A program made the position numbers and the translations under genes. A DNA stretch of 64,000 nt, from the NCBI RefSeq assembly GCF_023544665.1, contig NZ_JAMJFL010000033.1, forward strand, positions 1 to 64,000, read 5' to 3'. This DNA comes from Streptomyces sp. YS415 (GTDB lineage: Bacteria > Actinomycetota > Actinomycetes > Streptomycetales > Streptomycetaceae). Positions 53,326-61,643 of the stretch are shown piece after piece. Position 1 is the stretch's first letter. Every line of letters starts with the position of its first letter. The notes below the pieces were generated by a model, which did no database searches, was not told the origin of the DNA, and saw nothing but the letters and a program-made list of their open reading frames with translations.

Positions 53326-55799
53326 GTCAGCCACAGCAGTCCTGCCAGCGGCCCGGCTGCGGCGGTGCGTACGAGGACATGGGCGGCGGTGAGCTGTACT
53401 GCGACACCTGCGGTCTGGCCCCGGTCGTCTCCTCGTCCGGCATGGTCGGCTCGACGCCCACCGGGGTGACCGGCGGCGGCAAGGGCGGTTCGGGCAGCAC
53501 CAGTTCCCGCTCCAGCAGCCGCAGCAGCTCGCGTACGTCCTCGCAGTCGTCGAAGTCGCGCCGCTCGGTGTCCGGGCGGCTGTCGCGGTCCCTGTCGGGC
53601 CGTGCCTCCGGCCGCTCGGTGTCGGTGCGCAGCTCCGGTTCCGCCGCCGCCACCTCGGGACGGGGCCGGCTCGGCGTCGGCCTGGTGGACGTGCCGGACG
53701 TGCCGCGGCCCGACCCGCGCGCGATGGTGCTGGACAACCCGGAGGTGCCCGAGCGCAAGCGGTTCTGCTCGCGTTCGGACTGCGGGGCGCCGGTGGGCCG
53801 GGCGCGCGGCGAGCGGCCGGGCCGTACGGAGGGCTTCTGCACCAAGTGCGGGCACCCGTACTCCTTCGTCCCGAAGCTGAAGTCCGGCGATGTGGTGCAC
53901 GGGCAGTACGAGGTCGTGGGCTGTCTGGCACACGGCGGGCTCGGCTGGGTCTACCTCGCCGTGGACCGTGCGGTCTCCGACCGCTGGGTGGTCCTCAAGG
54001 GCCTGCTCGACACCGGCGACCAGGACGCGATGGCCGCCGCGATCTCCGAGCGGCGCTTCCTCGCGGAGATCGAGCACGCCAACATCGTGCGGATCTACAA
54101 CTTCGTCGAGCACCTGGACCAGCGCACCGGCTCCCTGGACGGCTACATCGTCATGGAGTACGTCGGCGGCAAGTCCCTCAAGGAGATCGCCAACGACCGC
54201 CGCACCGCGGCGGGCAAGCGCGATCCGCTGCCGGTGGAGCAGGCCTGCGCCTACGGCATCGAGGCCCTGGAGGCCCTCGGCCATCTGCACAGCCGCAACC
54301 TGCTGTACTGCGACTTCAAGGTCGACAACGCCATCCAGACCGAGAGCCAGCTCAAGCTCATCGACATGGGCGCGGTGCGCAGGATGGACGACGAGGAGTC
54401 GGCCATCTACGGCACGGTGGGCTACCAGGCGCCGGAGGTCGCGGAGGTCGGCCCGTCGGTGGCGAGCGACCTCTACACCGTCGGCCGCACCCTGGCGGTG
54501 CTCACCTTCGACTTCCAGGGCTACACGAACGTCTTCGTGGACTCCCTGCCCGACCCGGACAACATCGAGGTGTTCCGGCAGTACGAGTCCTTCTACCGGC
54601 TGCTGGTCCGGGCGACGGACCCCGACCCGGCCCGCCGGTTCGCCTCCGCGCAGGAGATGGCGGAGCAGCTGACGGGCGTGCTGCGGGAGGTCGTGTCGCT
54701 GCAGACGGGACGCGCGCGGCCCGCGCTGTCGACGCTGTTCGGTCCCGAAGTGAAGGTCACCGACACGGTGTTGTTCCCGAAGCTGGACGGCGAGGTCTCC
54801 CGTCTGGGGGCCCGCGGCAGCGCCGCCACCACCGCGCCCGCCCTGGCCGGCGGCCTGGTCAAGCCCGTCCTCACCCCCGCGGCGGCCCTCGCCCTGCCCG
54901 TGCCGCACGTGGACCCGGGAGACCCCAACGCCGGTTTCCTGGCGGGCCTGATGACCTCCGCGCCCGGCGAACTCGTCAGCGCGCTCGCCGCCGCCCCGGC
55001 GCCCTCCACCGAGACCCGGCTGCGGCAGGTGCGGGCCTGGCTGGAGAACGGCGACGCGGGCACCGCCCACGAGGCCCTGCTGCACCTGGAGGCGGAGCGG
55101 CCCGACGACTGGCGGGTGGTCTGGTACCGGGGCGTGGCCGCGCTGGTGACCGGCGATCACGAGGGCGCCGCGCTCGCCTTCGACGCGATCTACGACGCCT
55201 TCCCCGGCGAGCCCGCCCCCAAGCTGGCCCTGGGCCTGTGCGCGGAGGTGCTCGGCCAGCTCGACAACGCCGCCGAGTACTACCGCCTGGTCTGGACGAC
55301 CGACCCGAGCTATGTGAGCGCCGCGTTCGGCCTGGCCCGCGTCCAGCTCGCCACCGGCGACCGGCGCAGCGCCGTGACGACGCTGGAGTCGGTTCCGGAG
55401 AGCTCCATCCACTACACGGCCGCACGGGTCGCGGCGGTACGGGCGCGGCTGCGCCAGCGCACCGCGGTCGCCGGTGACGTACCGTTCCTGGACGACCTGA
55501 CCGCCGCGGCGGGCCAGGTGGAAGCGCTTCAGGCGTACGGTCTGGACCCGGCGCGCCGCGAGCAGTTGGCGGCCGAGGTGCTCGGCAGTGCGCTGGACTG
55601 GATACTCTCCGGTGGCCAAGGTTCCGTCCCCACCGCCGTCGGGGGACGGTTGCTGCTCGGCAGCGGCCTGGACGAGCGGGGACTGCGGTTCGGTCTGGAG
55701 CGTTCGTACCGCACGCTGGCCCGGCTCGCGCAGGGCGGCGAGGAGAGGATCGACCTGGTGGAACGTGCCAATCGTTACCGCCCCCGGACGTGGGTGTAG
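53322..55799 (+). CDS. pknG: PknG-type serine/threonine kinase
   Basis: 825-residue soluble kinase. The N-terminus has a zinc-ribbon-like Cys set (C8, C13, C27, C30), then an Arg/Ser-rich tract (about 56-111), a rubredoxin-like Cys set (C149, C154, C173, C176), the kinase domain (about 187-460) and a TPR domain to the end. As in mycobacterial PknG, the HRD arginine is absent (YCDFKVDN, catalytic Asp331), DFG reads DMG (Asp348) and the ATP lysine is Lys226 in VVLKGLL. PknG phosphorylates FHA protein GarA/OdhI to tune 2-oxoglutarate flux. ATGA overlap with the upstream gene; TTG/ATG of the phosphatase follows at once. Confidence 0.95.
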   Translation: MSQPQQSCQRPGCGGAYEDMGGGELYCDTCGLAPVVSSSGMVGSTPTGVTGGGKGGSGSTSSRSSSRSSSRTSSQSSKSRRSVSGRLSRSLSGRASGRSVSVRSSGSAAATSGRGRLGVGLVDVPDVPRPDPRAMVLDNPEVPERKRFCSRSDCGAPVGRARGERPGRTEGFCTKCGHPYSFVPKLKSGDVVHGQYEVVGCLAHGGLGWVYLAVDRAVSDRWVVLKGLLDTGDQDAMAAAISERRFLAEIEHANIVRIYNFVEHLDQRTGSLDGYIVMEYVGGKSLKEIANDRRTAAGKRDPLPVEQACAYGIEALEALGHLHSRNLLYCDFKVDNAIQTESQLKLIDMGAVRRMDDEESAIYGTVGYQAPEVAEVGPSVASDLYTVGRTLAVLTFDFQGYTNVFVDSLPDPDNIEVFRQYESFYRLLVRATDPDPARRFASAQEMAEQLTGVLREVVSLQTGRARPALSTLFGPEVKVTDTVLFPKLDGEVSRLGARGSAATTAPALAGGLVKPVLTPAAALALPVPHVDPGDPNAGFLAGLMTSAPGELVSALAAAPAPSTETRLRQVRAWLENGDAGTAHEALLHLEAERPDDWRVVWYRGVAALVTGDHEGAALAFDAIYDAFPGEPAPKLALGLCAEVLGQLDNAAEYYRLVWTTDPSYVSAAFGLARVQLATGDRRSAVTTLESVPESSIHYTAARVAAVRARLRQRTAVAGDVPFLDDLTAAAGQVEALQAYGLDPARREQLAAEVLGSALDWILSGGQGSVPTAVGGRLLLGSGLDERGLRFGLERSYRTLARLAQGGEERIDLVERANRYRPRTWV

Positions 55800-55802
55800 T
55801 TG

Positions 55803-57089
55803 ATGTCGCAGATGCCCCAGCAGGCCGCTCTGTCGAAGTGCCCGAGCTGCGCCGAACCGCTGCTCTCGGGTGACCGTTTCTGCGAGAAGTGCGGATACGA
55901 CCTGTCCGCCCTCGCCGGCACACCGGCCGCCTTCAACAGCGCGGTCCCGCCGCCGCGGCCCGGCGCCGCCGGCGCGGCCTGGCCGCAGGTCTCCGAGCCG
56001 GCCGGCCCGGACGCCCCGGCGGCGGTGCACCGGCCCGCCGATCTCCCGGGGGCCGAACCGGACGGCCGCGGTCACTCGGGCGTGCGGTTCGACCACGCGC
56101 CCGAGCCCGAGGAGTACCCGCTCCAGGCGCCCGACCCGCGCGTCGCCGCCGAGGAGCCGGCCCCGGCCGGGGCCGCCAAGGTGTGCGTGGCCTGCCGGGC
56201 GGGCCGGGTCGACCACGACGGCTACTGCGAGAACTGCGGTCACGCCCAGCCCCGCGAGCGCGACCACATGGAGCAGTCGTGCGGCCCGATCGCCGCCGTC
56301 AGCGACCGCGGACTGCGCCACCACCGCAACGAGGACTCCTTCGCCGTGGGCTGCACGGCCCTCGCCGACGGCTCCCCCGCGCTCCTGGCGATCGTCTGCG
56401 ACGGCGTCTCCTCGGCGACCCGCCCCGACGACGCCTCGCAGGCCGCGTCCCGCGCGGCGAGCGAATCGCTGCTGGCGGCGCTGCCGCAGGGCACGCATCC
56501 GCAGCAGGCCATGCACGAGGCGATCGTCGCCGCCTCCCGCGCGGTCAACGCGCTGGCCGGCGAGCCCGCCACCGCCCGCGAGCACGCCCCGCACCAGAAC
56601 GCGCCCGCCTGCACCCTCGTCGGCGCCGTGATCACCGCCGGGCTGCTGGTCGTCGGCTGGGTCGGCGACAGCCGCGTCTACTGGGTCCCGGTGGACCGCA
56701 GCGCGCCCGCGGCCCGGCTCACCGAGGACGACTCCTGGGCCGCGCAGATGGTCGCCGCGGGCCTGATGAACGAGGCCGAGGCGTACGCCGACGAGCGCGC
56801 CCACGCGATCACCGGGTGGCTCGGCGCGGACGCCTACGAACTGGAGCCGCACACCGCGTCCTTCAAGCCGGACCGGCCGGGCGTGGTGGTGGTCTGCACC
56901 GACGGGCTGTGGAACTACGCCGAGGCGGCCGGCGAGATGGCGGACGTGGTGCCCCTCGACGCGGCCGTACGTCCGCTGCACAGCGCCCAGGTGCTGGTGG
57001 GCCACGCGCTCGACGGCGGGGGCCACGACAACGTAACAGTGGCCGTGCTGCCGTTCCCGGCCCCGCCGATGGGGGCAGGATCGGCCTGA
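55803..57089 (+). CDS. PP2C-family phosphatase with two zinc ribbons
   Basis: 428-residue protein. Zinc ribbon 1 (C13, C16, C27, C30), a Pro/Ala-rich linker, zinc ribbon 2 (C128, C131, C142, C145), then a complete PP2C domain: RHHRNEDSF, CDGVSSATRP, GWVGDSRVYW, CTDGLWNYAE and GGHDNVTV, holding the Mn/Mg-binding aspartates. No membrane helix. Begins right after pknG, so it is the natural antagonist of that kinase. The zinc ribbons match in style those of the kinase and the FHA protein downstream. Confidence 0.9.
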   Translation: MSQMPQQAALSKCPSCAEPLLSGDRFCEKCGYDLSALAGTPAAFNSAVPPPRPGAAGAAWPQVSEPAGPDAPAAVHRPADLPGAEPDGRGHSGVRFDHAPEPEEYPLQAPDPRVAAEEPAPAGAAKVCVACRAGRVDHDGYCENCGHAQPRERDHMEQSCGPIAAVSDRGLRHHRNEDSFAVGCTALADGSPALLAIVCDGVSSATRPDDASQAASRAASESLLAALPQGTHPQQAMHEAIVAASRAVNALAGEPATAREHAPHQNAPACTLVGAVITAGLLVVGWVGDSRVYWVPVDRSAPAARLTEDDSWAAQMVAAGLMNEAEAYADERAHAITGWLGADAYELEPHTASFKPDRPGVVVVCTDGLWNYAEAAGEMADVVPLDAAVRPLHSAQVLVGHALDGGGHDNVTVAVLPFPAPPMGAGSA

Positions 57090-57188
57090 GGCCACGCAGC
57101 GGGGAAGCCTCGACGGGCCGGAGGGGACCGGTCCGCCATCAGCCATCGCCCCACCCCGGTGGGGTGACCTAGGGGGATCACAGAAGGC

Positions 57189-58532
57189 ATGGCCATTTTC
57201 TCGAAGTCGAACGTGCCGCAGTTCTCGATGGACGTGTACCAGAACGAGTACCTTCCCGAGGGCGGCCGTGAGGTCAACGCGATCGTCACGGTCTCCGCGA
57301 CCGGCGGCGGCACGATCGGAAGCGCGGTCGCGGCGCCGCTCTACACGCCGGGCCAGGGTCCGTCCGCCGCGGTGGCGATCATGGTCGACTGCTCGGGTTC
57401 GATGGACTACCCGCCGACCAAGATGCGCAACGCCCGGGACGCCACGGCCGCGGCCGTCGACACCCTGCGCGACGGGGTGCACTTCGCAGTGATCGGCGGC
57501 ACGCACGTCGCCCGGGAGGTCTACCCGGGCGCCGGCCGGCTCGCGGTCGCCGACGCCACCACCCGCGAGGAGGCCAAGCAGGCGCTGCGCAGGCTCAGCG
57601 CGGGCGGCGGCACGGCCATCGGCACCTGGCTGCGGCTCGCGGACCGGCTGCTGTCCTCCGCGGACGTCGCCATCCGCCACGGCATCCTGCTCACCGACGG
57701 CCGCAATGAACACGAGTCACCGGAGGACCTGCGCGCCGCACTGGACTCCTGCGCCGGCCGTTTCACCTGTGACGCGCGCGGTGTGGGCACCGACTGGGAA
57801 GTGAAAGAAGTCACAGGGATCGCCTCCGCCCTGCTCGGCACCGCCGACATCGTCGCCGACCCGGCGGGCCTGGCCGACGACTTCACGCGGATGATGGAGA
57901 CGGCGATGGGCAAGGAGGTCGCGGACGTCGCCCTGCGGGTGTGGACGCCGGTGGGCACGACCATCAAGTTCGTCAAGCAAGTGGCGCCGACGGTCGAGGA
58001 GTTGACGGACCGCCGTACCGAATCGGGGCCGCGCTCCGGGGACTACCCCACCGGCTCCTGGGGAGACGAGTCCCGTGACTACCACGTCTGCGTCGAGGTC
58101 CCGGTCGCCGACCTGGGCCAGGAGATGCTGGCCGCCCGGGTCTCGCTGGTCGTCCCGCAGCCGGACGGCAGCGTCCAGAACCTCGGCGCCCAGGGCCTGG
58201 TACGGGCCGTGTGGACCGACGACATGGCCGCCTCCACCTCGATCAACCCCCAAGTCGCGCACTACACCGGGCAGGCGGAACTGGCCCAGGCCATCCAGCA
58301 GGGCCTCGATCTTCGCAAAGCGGGCAATATGGACGGAGCAACGGCCAAACTGGGCCGGGCCGTTCAGCTCGCCAGCGCCTCCGGAAACGCCGATACGGCG
58401 AAACTCCTTGCGAAGGTGGTGGACGTGGTCGATGCCGCGGCAGGTACTGTGCGACTGAAGGCGAAGGTCGCGGAGGCCGACGAGATGACTCTCGAGACCC
58501 GGTCGACAAAGACTGTTCGTGTGAAGAAGTGA
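57189..58532 (+). CDS. VWA-domain protein
   Basis: 447-residue soluble protein. A von Willebrand A domain (about 55-240) has an intact metal-ion site: Asp67-Ser69-Ser71 in DCSGSM, Thr142 in GGGTAIG, and Asp170 in TDGRN. The C-terminal part is a beta region followed by a helical segment (AELAQAIQQGLDLRKAGNM; ATAKLGRAVQLASASGNADTAKLLAKVVDVVD). ATG 57189 with GGGGGATC upstream, 99 bp after the phosphatase. VWA proteins form metal-dependent protein contacts; here it may recruit the FHA or kinase proteins. Confidence 0.88.
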   Translation: MAIFSKSNVPQFSMDVYQNEYLPEGGREVNAIVTVSATGGGTIGSAVAAPLYTPGQGPSAAVAIMVDCSGSMDYPPTKMRNARDATAAAVDTLRDGVHFAVIGGTHVAREVYPGAGRLAVADATTREEAKQALRRLSAGGGTAIGTWLRLADRLLSSADVAIRHGILLTDGRNEHESPEDLRAALDSCAGRFTCDARGVGTDWEVKEVTGIASALLGTADIVADPAGLADDFTRMMETAMGKEVADVALRVWTPVGTTIKFVKQVAPTVEELTDRRTESGPRSGDYPTGSWGDESRDYHVCVEVPVADLGQEMLAARVSLVVPQPDGSVQNLGAQGLVRAVWTDDMAASTSINPQVAHYTGQAELAQAIQQGLDLRKAGNMDGATAKLGRAVQLASASGNADTAKLLAKVVDVVDAAAGTVRLKAKVAEADEMTLETRSTKTVRVKK

Positions 58533-58539
58533 CATCAGA

Positions 58540-58566
58540 AGTGCCCGGGGGAAGCTACCGGGCACT
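58540..58566 (+). terminator. Intercistronic hairpin before the FHA gene
   Basis: AGTGCCCGG and CCGGGCACT (9-bp stem, 9-nt loop), eight bases after the VWA stop. It could be a partial terminator or a processing site that lowers expression of the FHA gene. A second small hairpin (58598-58615) lies just upstream of the FHA ribosome site. Confidence 0.55.
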
Positions 58567-58637
58567 GAGCGAGCCTGACCCCTCGGGGTTGGAGAAATCC
58601 GGCCGCCCGGCCGGAAAGGAGAGGGGGAAGCGCCGAC

Positions 58638-60047
58638 ATGCCGACCTGCCCGAACGGACACCAGTCGGGTTCCGACGACTGGTGCGAGGTCTGCGGTCAC
58701 CGCATGGCCGGTGCCGTGCCCCCGCCCCCTCCGCCGCCCCCGCCCGGCGGTGGCTACGGCTTCCCGCCGCCGCCCGGCGGCCCCGGCGCCCAGCCCGGCG
58801 GTGGGCGTCCGCACCTGGCCCCGGTACCGGAGCGCGAGCCGGAGCTCTGCCCGCAGTGCCGCACGCCCCGTGAGGGCGGTGCGCCGTTCTGCGAGGAGTG
58901 CCGGTGGAACTTCCTGACCAACACGGCGACCTCGTACACCCCGGCCGCCCCGCGCCCGCCGGCGCCCGGCTCCGGCCCGAACCCTGCGGGCCGCTTCCAG
59001 CAGCAGCCGCCCGGGCCGTCCTACGGCGGGGGTGACGCGTACGACTACCAGAGCTCGCGGCCTTCGCAGATGAACCGGCCGGCCGAGCCGATCCCGCCGT
59101 TCGGCGCGGACCCGTCGTCGGGACCGGGCGGCCCTGGCGGCCCCGGCCCCGGCCCCGGTGGTCCTGGCGGACCTGGCGGCCCCGGCCCCGGCCCCAGTGG
59201 TCCTGGCGGCCCCGGCGGCCCCGGCGGCCCCGGTCCGTTCGGCGGCCCGTCCGGTCCTGGTGGTCCCGGCCCCTTCGGCAACCCGTCGGGTCCTGGCGGG
59301 CCCGGTGGCCCCGGAGGTCCTGGCGGTCCCGGCGGTCAGGGTGGCCCGTCCGGCTTCGGTGGCGACCCCTCGCGGCAGCCTCCGCCGCCGCCCGGCGGCC
59401 CGGGTGGCCCCGGCGCCCCGCAGGCGTACCGCTCCGGCCCGCCCGCCCCGCCCGCCTACCCGCAGGAGACGAACCGCCCCCAGCCCGGCGGCCCGTCCTT
59501 CGGCGGCGGCGAGGACGACTGGGTGATCCCGCCCCCGTCCCCCACCGGCCCCGGCGGCCCCGGCCACCAGGGCGGCGGTTACGGCTACCCCCAGCCCGGC
59601 AACCACCAGGCCCCGCCCGGCCCGGCGTACCAGCAGCAGCCGGCCACCTGGATGGCGACGATCGGCCCGGACCGCGACTACTTCATGGCGATGATGCAGC
59701 GCTCGGGCCCCGAGGCCGCGGGCCTGAACCTGCCCGCGTACTCGCCCGAGCAGCAGCGCACCCTCACCGGCAACCAGGTCACCATCGGCCGCCGCCGCCA
59801 CTCCACCGGCGACACCCCCGACATCGACCTGTCGGTGCCGCCGGAGGACCCGGGCGTCTCGCACCAGCACGCGGTGCTGGTCCAGCAGCCGGACGGCTCC
59901 TGGGCGGTCGTCGACCAGAACTCGACGAACGGCACGACGGTGAACGGCTCCGACGAACCGATCCAGCCGTTCGTCCCGGTACCGCTGCAGGACGGCGACC
60001 GGGTCCACGTCGGCGCGTGGACGACCATCACGATCCGCAGGGGCTGA
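58638..60047 (+). CDS. FHA protein with zinc ribbons and collagen-like repeats
   Basis: 469-residue soluble protein. Zinc-binding Cys pairs occur at the start (TCPNGHQSGSDDWCEVCGHR) and near residue 72 (LCPQCRTPREGGAPFCEECRW). A long Gly/Pro-rich region (about 161-236) consists of GGPGGPG units. The C-terminal FHA domain (about 370-469) has IGRRRHS, the conserved Ser/His in VSHQHAVL and NSTNGT, so it should bind phosphothreonine peptides. Good candidate reader of PknG-locus phosphorylation, though it lacks the short GarA/OdhI form. Confidence 0.88.
   Translation: MPTCPNGHQSGSDDWCEVCGHRMAGAVPPPPPPPPPGGGYGFPPPPGGPGAQPGGGRPHLAPVPEREPELCPQCRTPREGGAPFCEECRWNFLTNTATSYTPAAPRPPAPGSGPNPAGRFQQQPPGPSYGGGDAYDYQSSRPSQMNRPAEPIPPFGADPSSGPGGPGGPGPGPGGPGGPGGPGPGPSGPGGPGGPGGPGPFGGPSGPGGPGPFGNPSGPGGPGGPGGPGGPGGQGGPSGFGGDPSRQPPPPPGGPGGPGAPQAYRSGPPAPPAYPQETNRPQPGGPSFGGGEDDWVIPPPSPTGPGGPGHQGGGYGYPQPGNHQAPPGPAYQQQPATWMATIGPDRDYFMAMMQRSGPEAAGLNLPAYSPEQQRTLTGNQVTIGRRRHSTGDTPDIDLSVPPEDPGVSHQHAVLVQQPDGSWAVVDQNSTNGTTVNGSDEPIQPFVPVPLQDGDRVHVGAWTTITIRRG
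59120..59345 (+). repeat. Gly/Pro-coding low-complexity repeat
   Basis: Irregular repeats of ggcccyggcggy-type units encode GGPGGPG and GPSGPGGPG. Collagen-like composition but no strict Gly-X-Y register throughout. Confidence 0.85.
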
Positions 60048-60086
60048 TGATCGGCACGGGCTGACGATCGGCAGGGGCTGATTCGG
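60040..60086 (+). repeat. Tandem 17-bp repeats at FHA gene end
   Basis: GGGGCTGATGATCGGCA is followed by two imperfect copies, the last truncated. The array includes the FHA stop codon. Looks like a recent local duplication without function. Confidence 0.7.
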
Positions 60087-60090
60087 CTCC

Positions 60091-61068
60091 TCACCGGAGG
60101 GGCCAGGCGTACGGCCCCTCCGGATCGTCCAGCCAGGCCCACTGGCTCCCGCCGCTGAAGGTGATGCCGTAGCGCTCGCGCTGCGGTGCGCCCTCGCGGT
60201 CCCACAGCGCGTACACCTCCTGCGGGTCCAGGCTGTCGCGGCTCAGCGCCAGCAGGAAGCGGAACAGGTCGTGGTCCCTGGCGGGGCGTGGCACTCCGCC
60301 GAGGGGCGGCGGCTCGGGCCGGCCGCCGCCGCGCAACGGGACGAAGTAGGCGGGCGTGTGCAGGAACCGCCCCTCGGCATGCCCGGCGTCCCGCACGGTG
60401 AGGGCGACGAGACCGGTGGCCAGCGGGGTCAGGATCCGGGCACCCTCCCGGCACTGGGCGAGCCAGGCTGCCGGGATCGAGGGCAGCGTGCAGGTCGCGA
60501 TGATCCGGTCGAACGGCGCCCGCTCGGGGGCGCCCCGGGTGCCGTCGCCGGTGAGGACGGCGGGGTGGTACCCGGCGGCGGCCAGATGCTGCCGCGCGGA
60601 CTCGGTGATCTCCGGCTCCAGCTCCACGGTGGTGACGAGATCGTCGTCGCCGAGCCGCTGGGCGAGCAGGGCCGCGTTGTACCCGGTCCCCGCGCCGATC
60701 TCCAGCACCCGGTCCCCGTCCCGCAGCTCCAGCGCGACCAGCATCATCGCCATCAGCGAGGGCTGGCTGCTGGAGGAGAGCAGCTCCCCGTCGCGCAGCC
60801 GGGTGGCCAGCGGTACGTCCGCGTAGGCGCCGCGCAGCCAGCGCTGCCGTGCTCCGGGCTCGGGACTCTCGCTCCAGCGCCGCTCGTAGCCGCCGACGGC
60901 ACCCACGTAGTAGTAGGGCACGAAGAGATGACGCGGCACGGCCGCGAACACGTCCCGCCACACCGGATCCGCGGCCCAGACCCCGCCGCGCTCGATCTCG
61001 CGCACGAGTTCCGCCCGCGCCGTGCCGGCGAGGTCGTCCGGATCCTGGTCGGGAACATCGGCGCTCAT
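60091..61068 (-). CDS. Protein-L-isoaspartate methyltransferase-like protein
   Basis: 325-residue SAM-dependent methyltransferase of the PCMT fold. Motif I is VLEIGAGTGYNAALLAQRLG; the preceding SSSSQPSLMAMMLVAL matches the isoaspartyl-binding loop; FDRIIATCTLPSIPAAWL is motif II/III. A C-terminal extension of about 110 residues exceeds true PIMT enzymes and resembles PCMT-like proteins used in peptide maturation in actinobacteria. ATG 61068 begins SADVPDQD. Divergent from the globin gene. Confidence 0.83.
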   Translation of the reverse strand: MSADVPDQDPDDLAGTARAELVREIERGGVWAADPVWRDVFAAVPRHLFVPYYYVGAVGGYERRWSESPEPGARQRWLRGAYADVPLATRLRDGELLSSSSQPSLMAMMLVALELRDGDRVLEIGAGTGYNAALLAQRLGDDDLVTTVELEPEITESARQHLAAAGYHPAVLTGDGTRGAPERAPFDRIIATCTLPSIPAAWLAQCREGARILTPLATGLVALTVRDAGHAEGRFLHTPAYFVPLRGGGRPEPPPLGGVPRPARDHDLFRFLLALSRDSLDPQEVYALWDREGAPQRERYGITFSGGSQWAWLDDPEGPYAWPLR

Positions 61069-61186
61069 GACTCCACTGTCCTGCGGGACGCGCCGCCGGG
61101 CGAGGGCAGAGCCGGGCAGGACGGTCGGAGCGGGAAGGGTCCTAAGTCTCCGGACCTGGGTCGCGGCGTCTGAGACCATAGGGGAT

Positions 61187-61591
61187 GTGAATGAGATTCG
61201 GCGCGGCACACTGCAGGAGCAGACCTTCTACGAGCAGGTCGGCGGGGAGGAGACCTTCCGCCGCCTCGTCCACCGCTTCTACGAGGGTGTCGCCGAGGAC
61301 CCGCTGCTGCGGCCCATGTATCCCGAGGAGGACCTGGGCCCCGCCGAGGAACGCTTCACGCTCTTCCTGATCCAGTACTGGGGCGGCCCGACGACGTACA
61401 GCGAGAACCGCGGCCACCCCCGCCTGCGCATGCGCCACGCCCCGTTCGCCGTCGACCGCGCGGCGCACGACGCCTGGCTGAAGCACATGCGCGCGGCCCT
61501 GGACGACCTCGGCCTCTCCGAGGAGCACGACCGCACTCTGTGGAACTACCTGACGTACGCGGCAGCGTCGATGGTGAACACCGAGGGCTGA
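61187..61591 (+). CDS. glbO: Group II truncated hemoglobin
   Basis: 134-residue haem protein. TrHb pattern: TFYEQVGGEETFRRLVHRFYEGVAEDPLLRPMYPE, the proximal histidine in RMRHAPFAVD, group II Trp in HDAWLKHMR, and tyrosine at B10 in HRFYEG. Likely role is oxygen or nitric-oxide chemistry in the cytoplasm. GTG 61187 begins NEIRRGTLQEQ. Confidence 0.92.
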   Translation: MNEIRRGTLQEQTFYEQVGGEETFRRLVHRFYEGVAEDPLLRPMYPEEDLGPAEERFTLFLIQYWGGPTTYSENRGHPRLRMRHAPFAVDRAAHDAWLKHMRAALDDLGLSEEHDRTLWNYLTYAAASMVNTEG

Positions 61592-61643
61592 TACACGGTA
61601 CGGCTGGGCGGGCGCCCCCGAAGGGACGCCCCGGCAGCCCGTC

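Noticed and set aside
53235..57713. Very long open frame on the minus strand (about 1490 codons) opposite pknG and the phosphatase gene
   Set aside because: His/Arg/Gly/Val-rich composition with no domain; it is the antisense shadow of well-identified high-GC genes.
61592..61643. Strong terminator between the globin and the 61644 gene
   Set aside because: Arms are GC-rich but imperfect; pairing not convincing enough to list.
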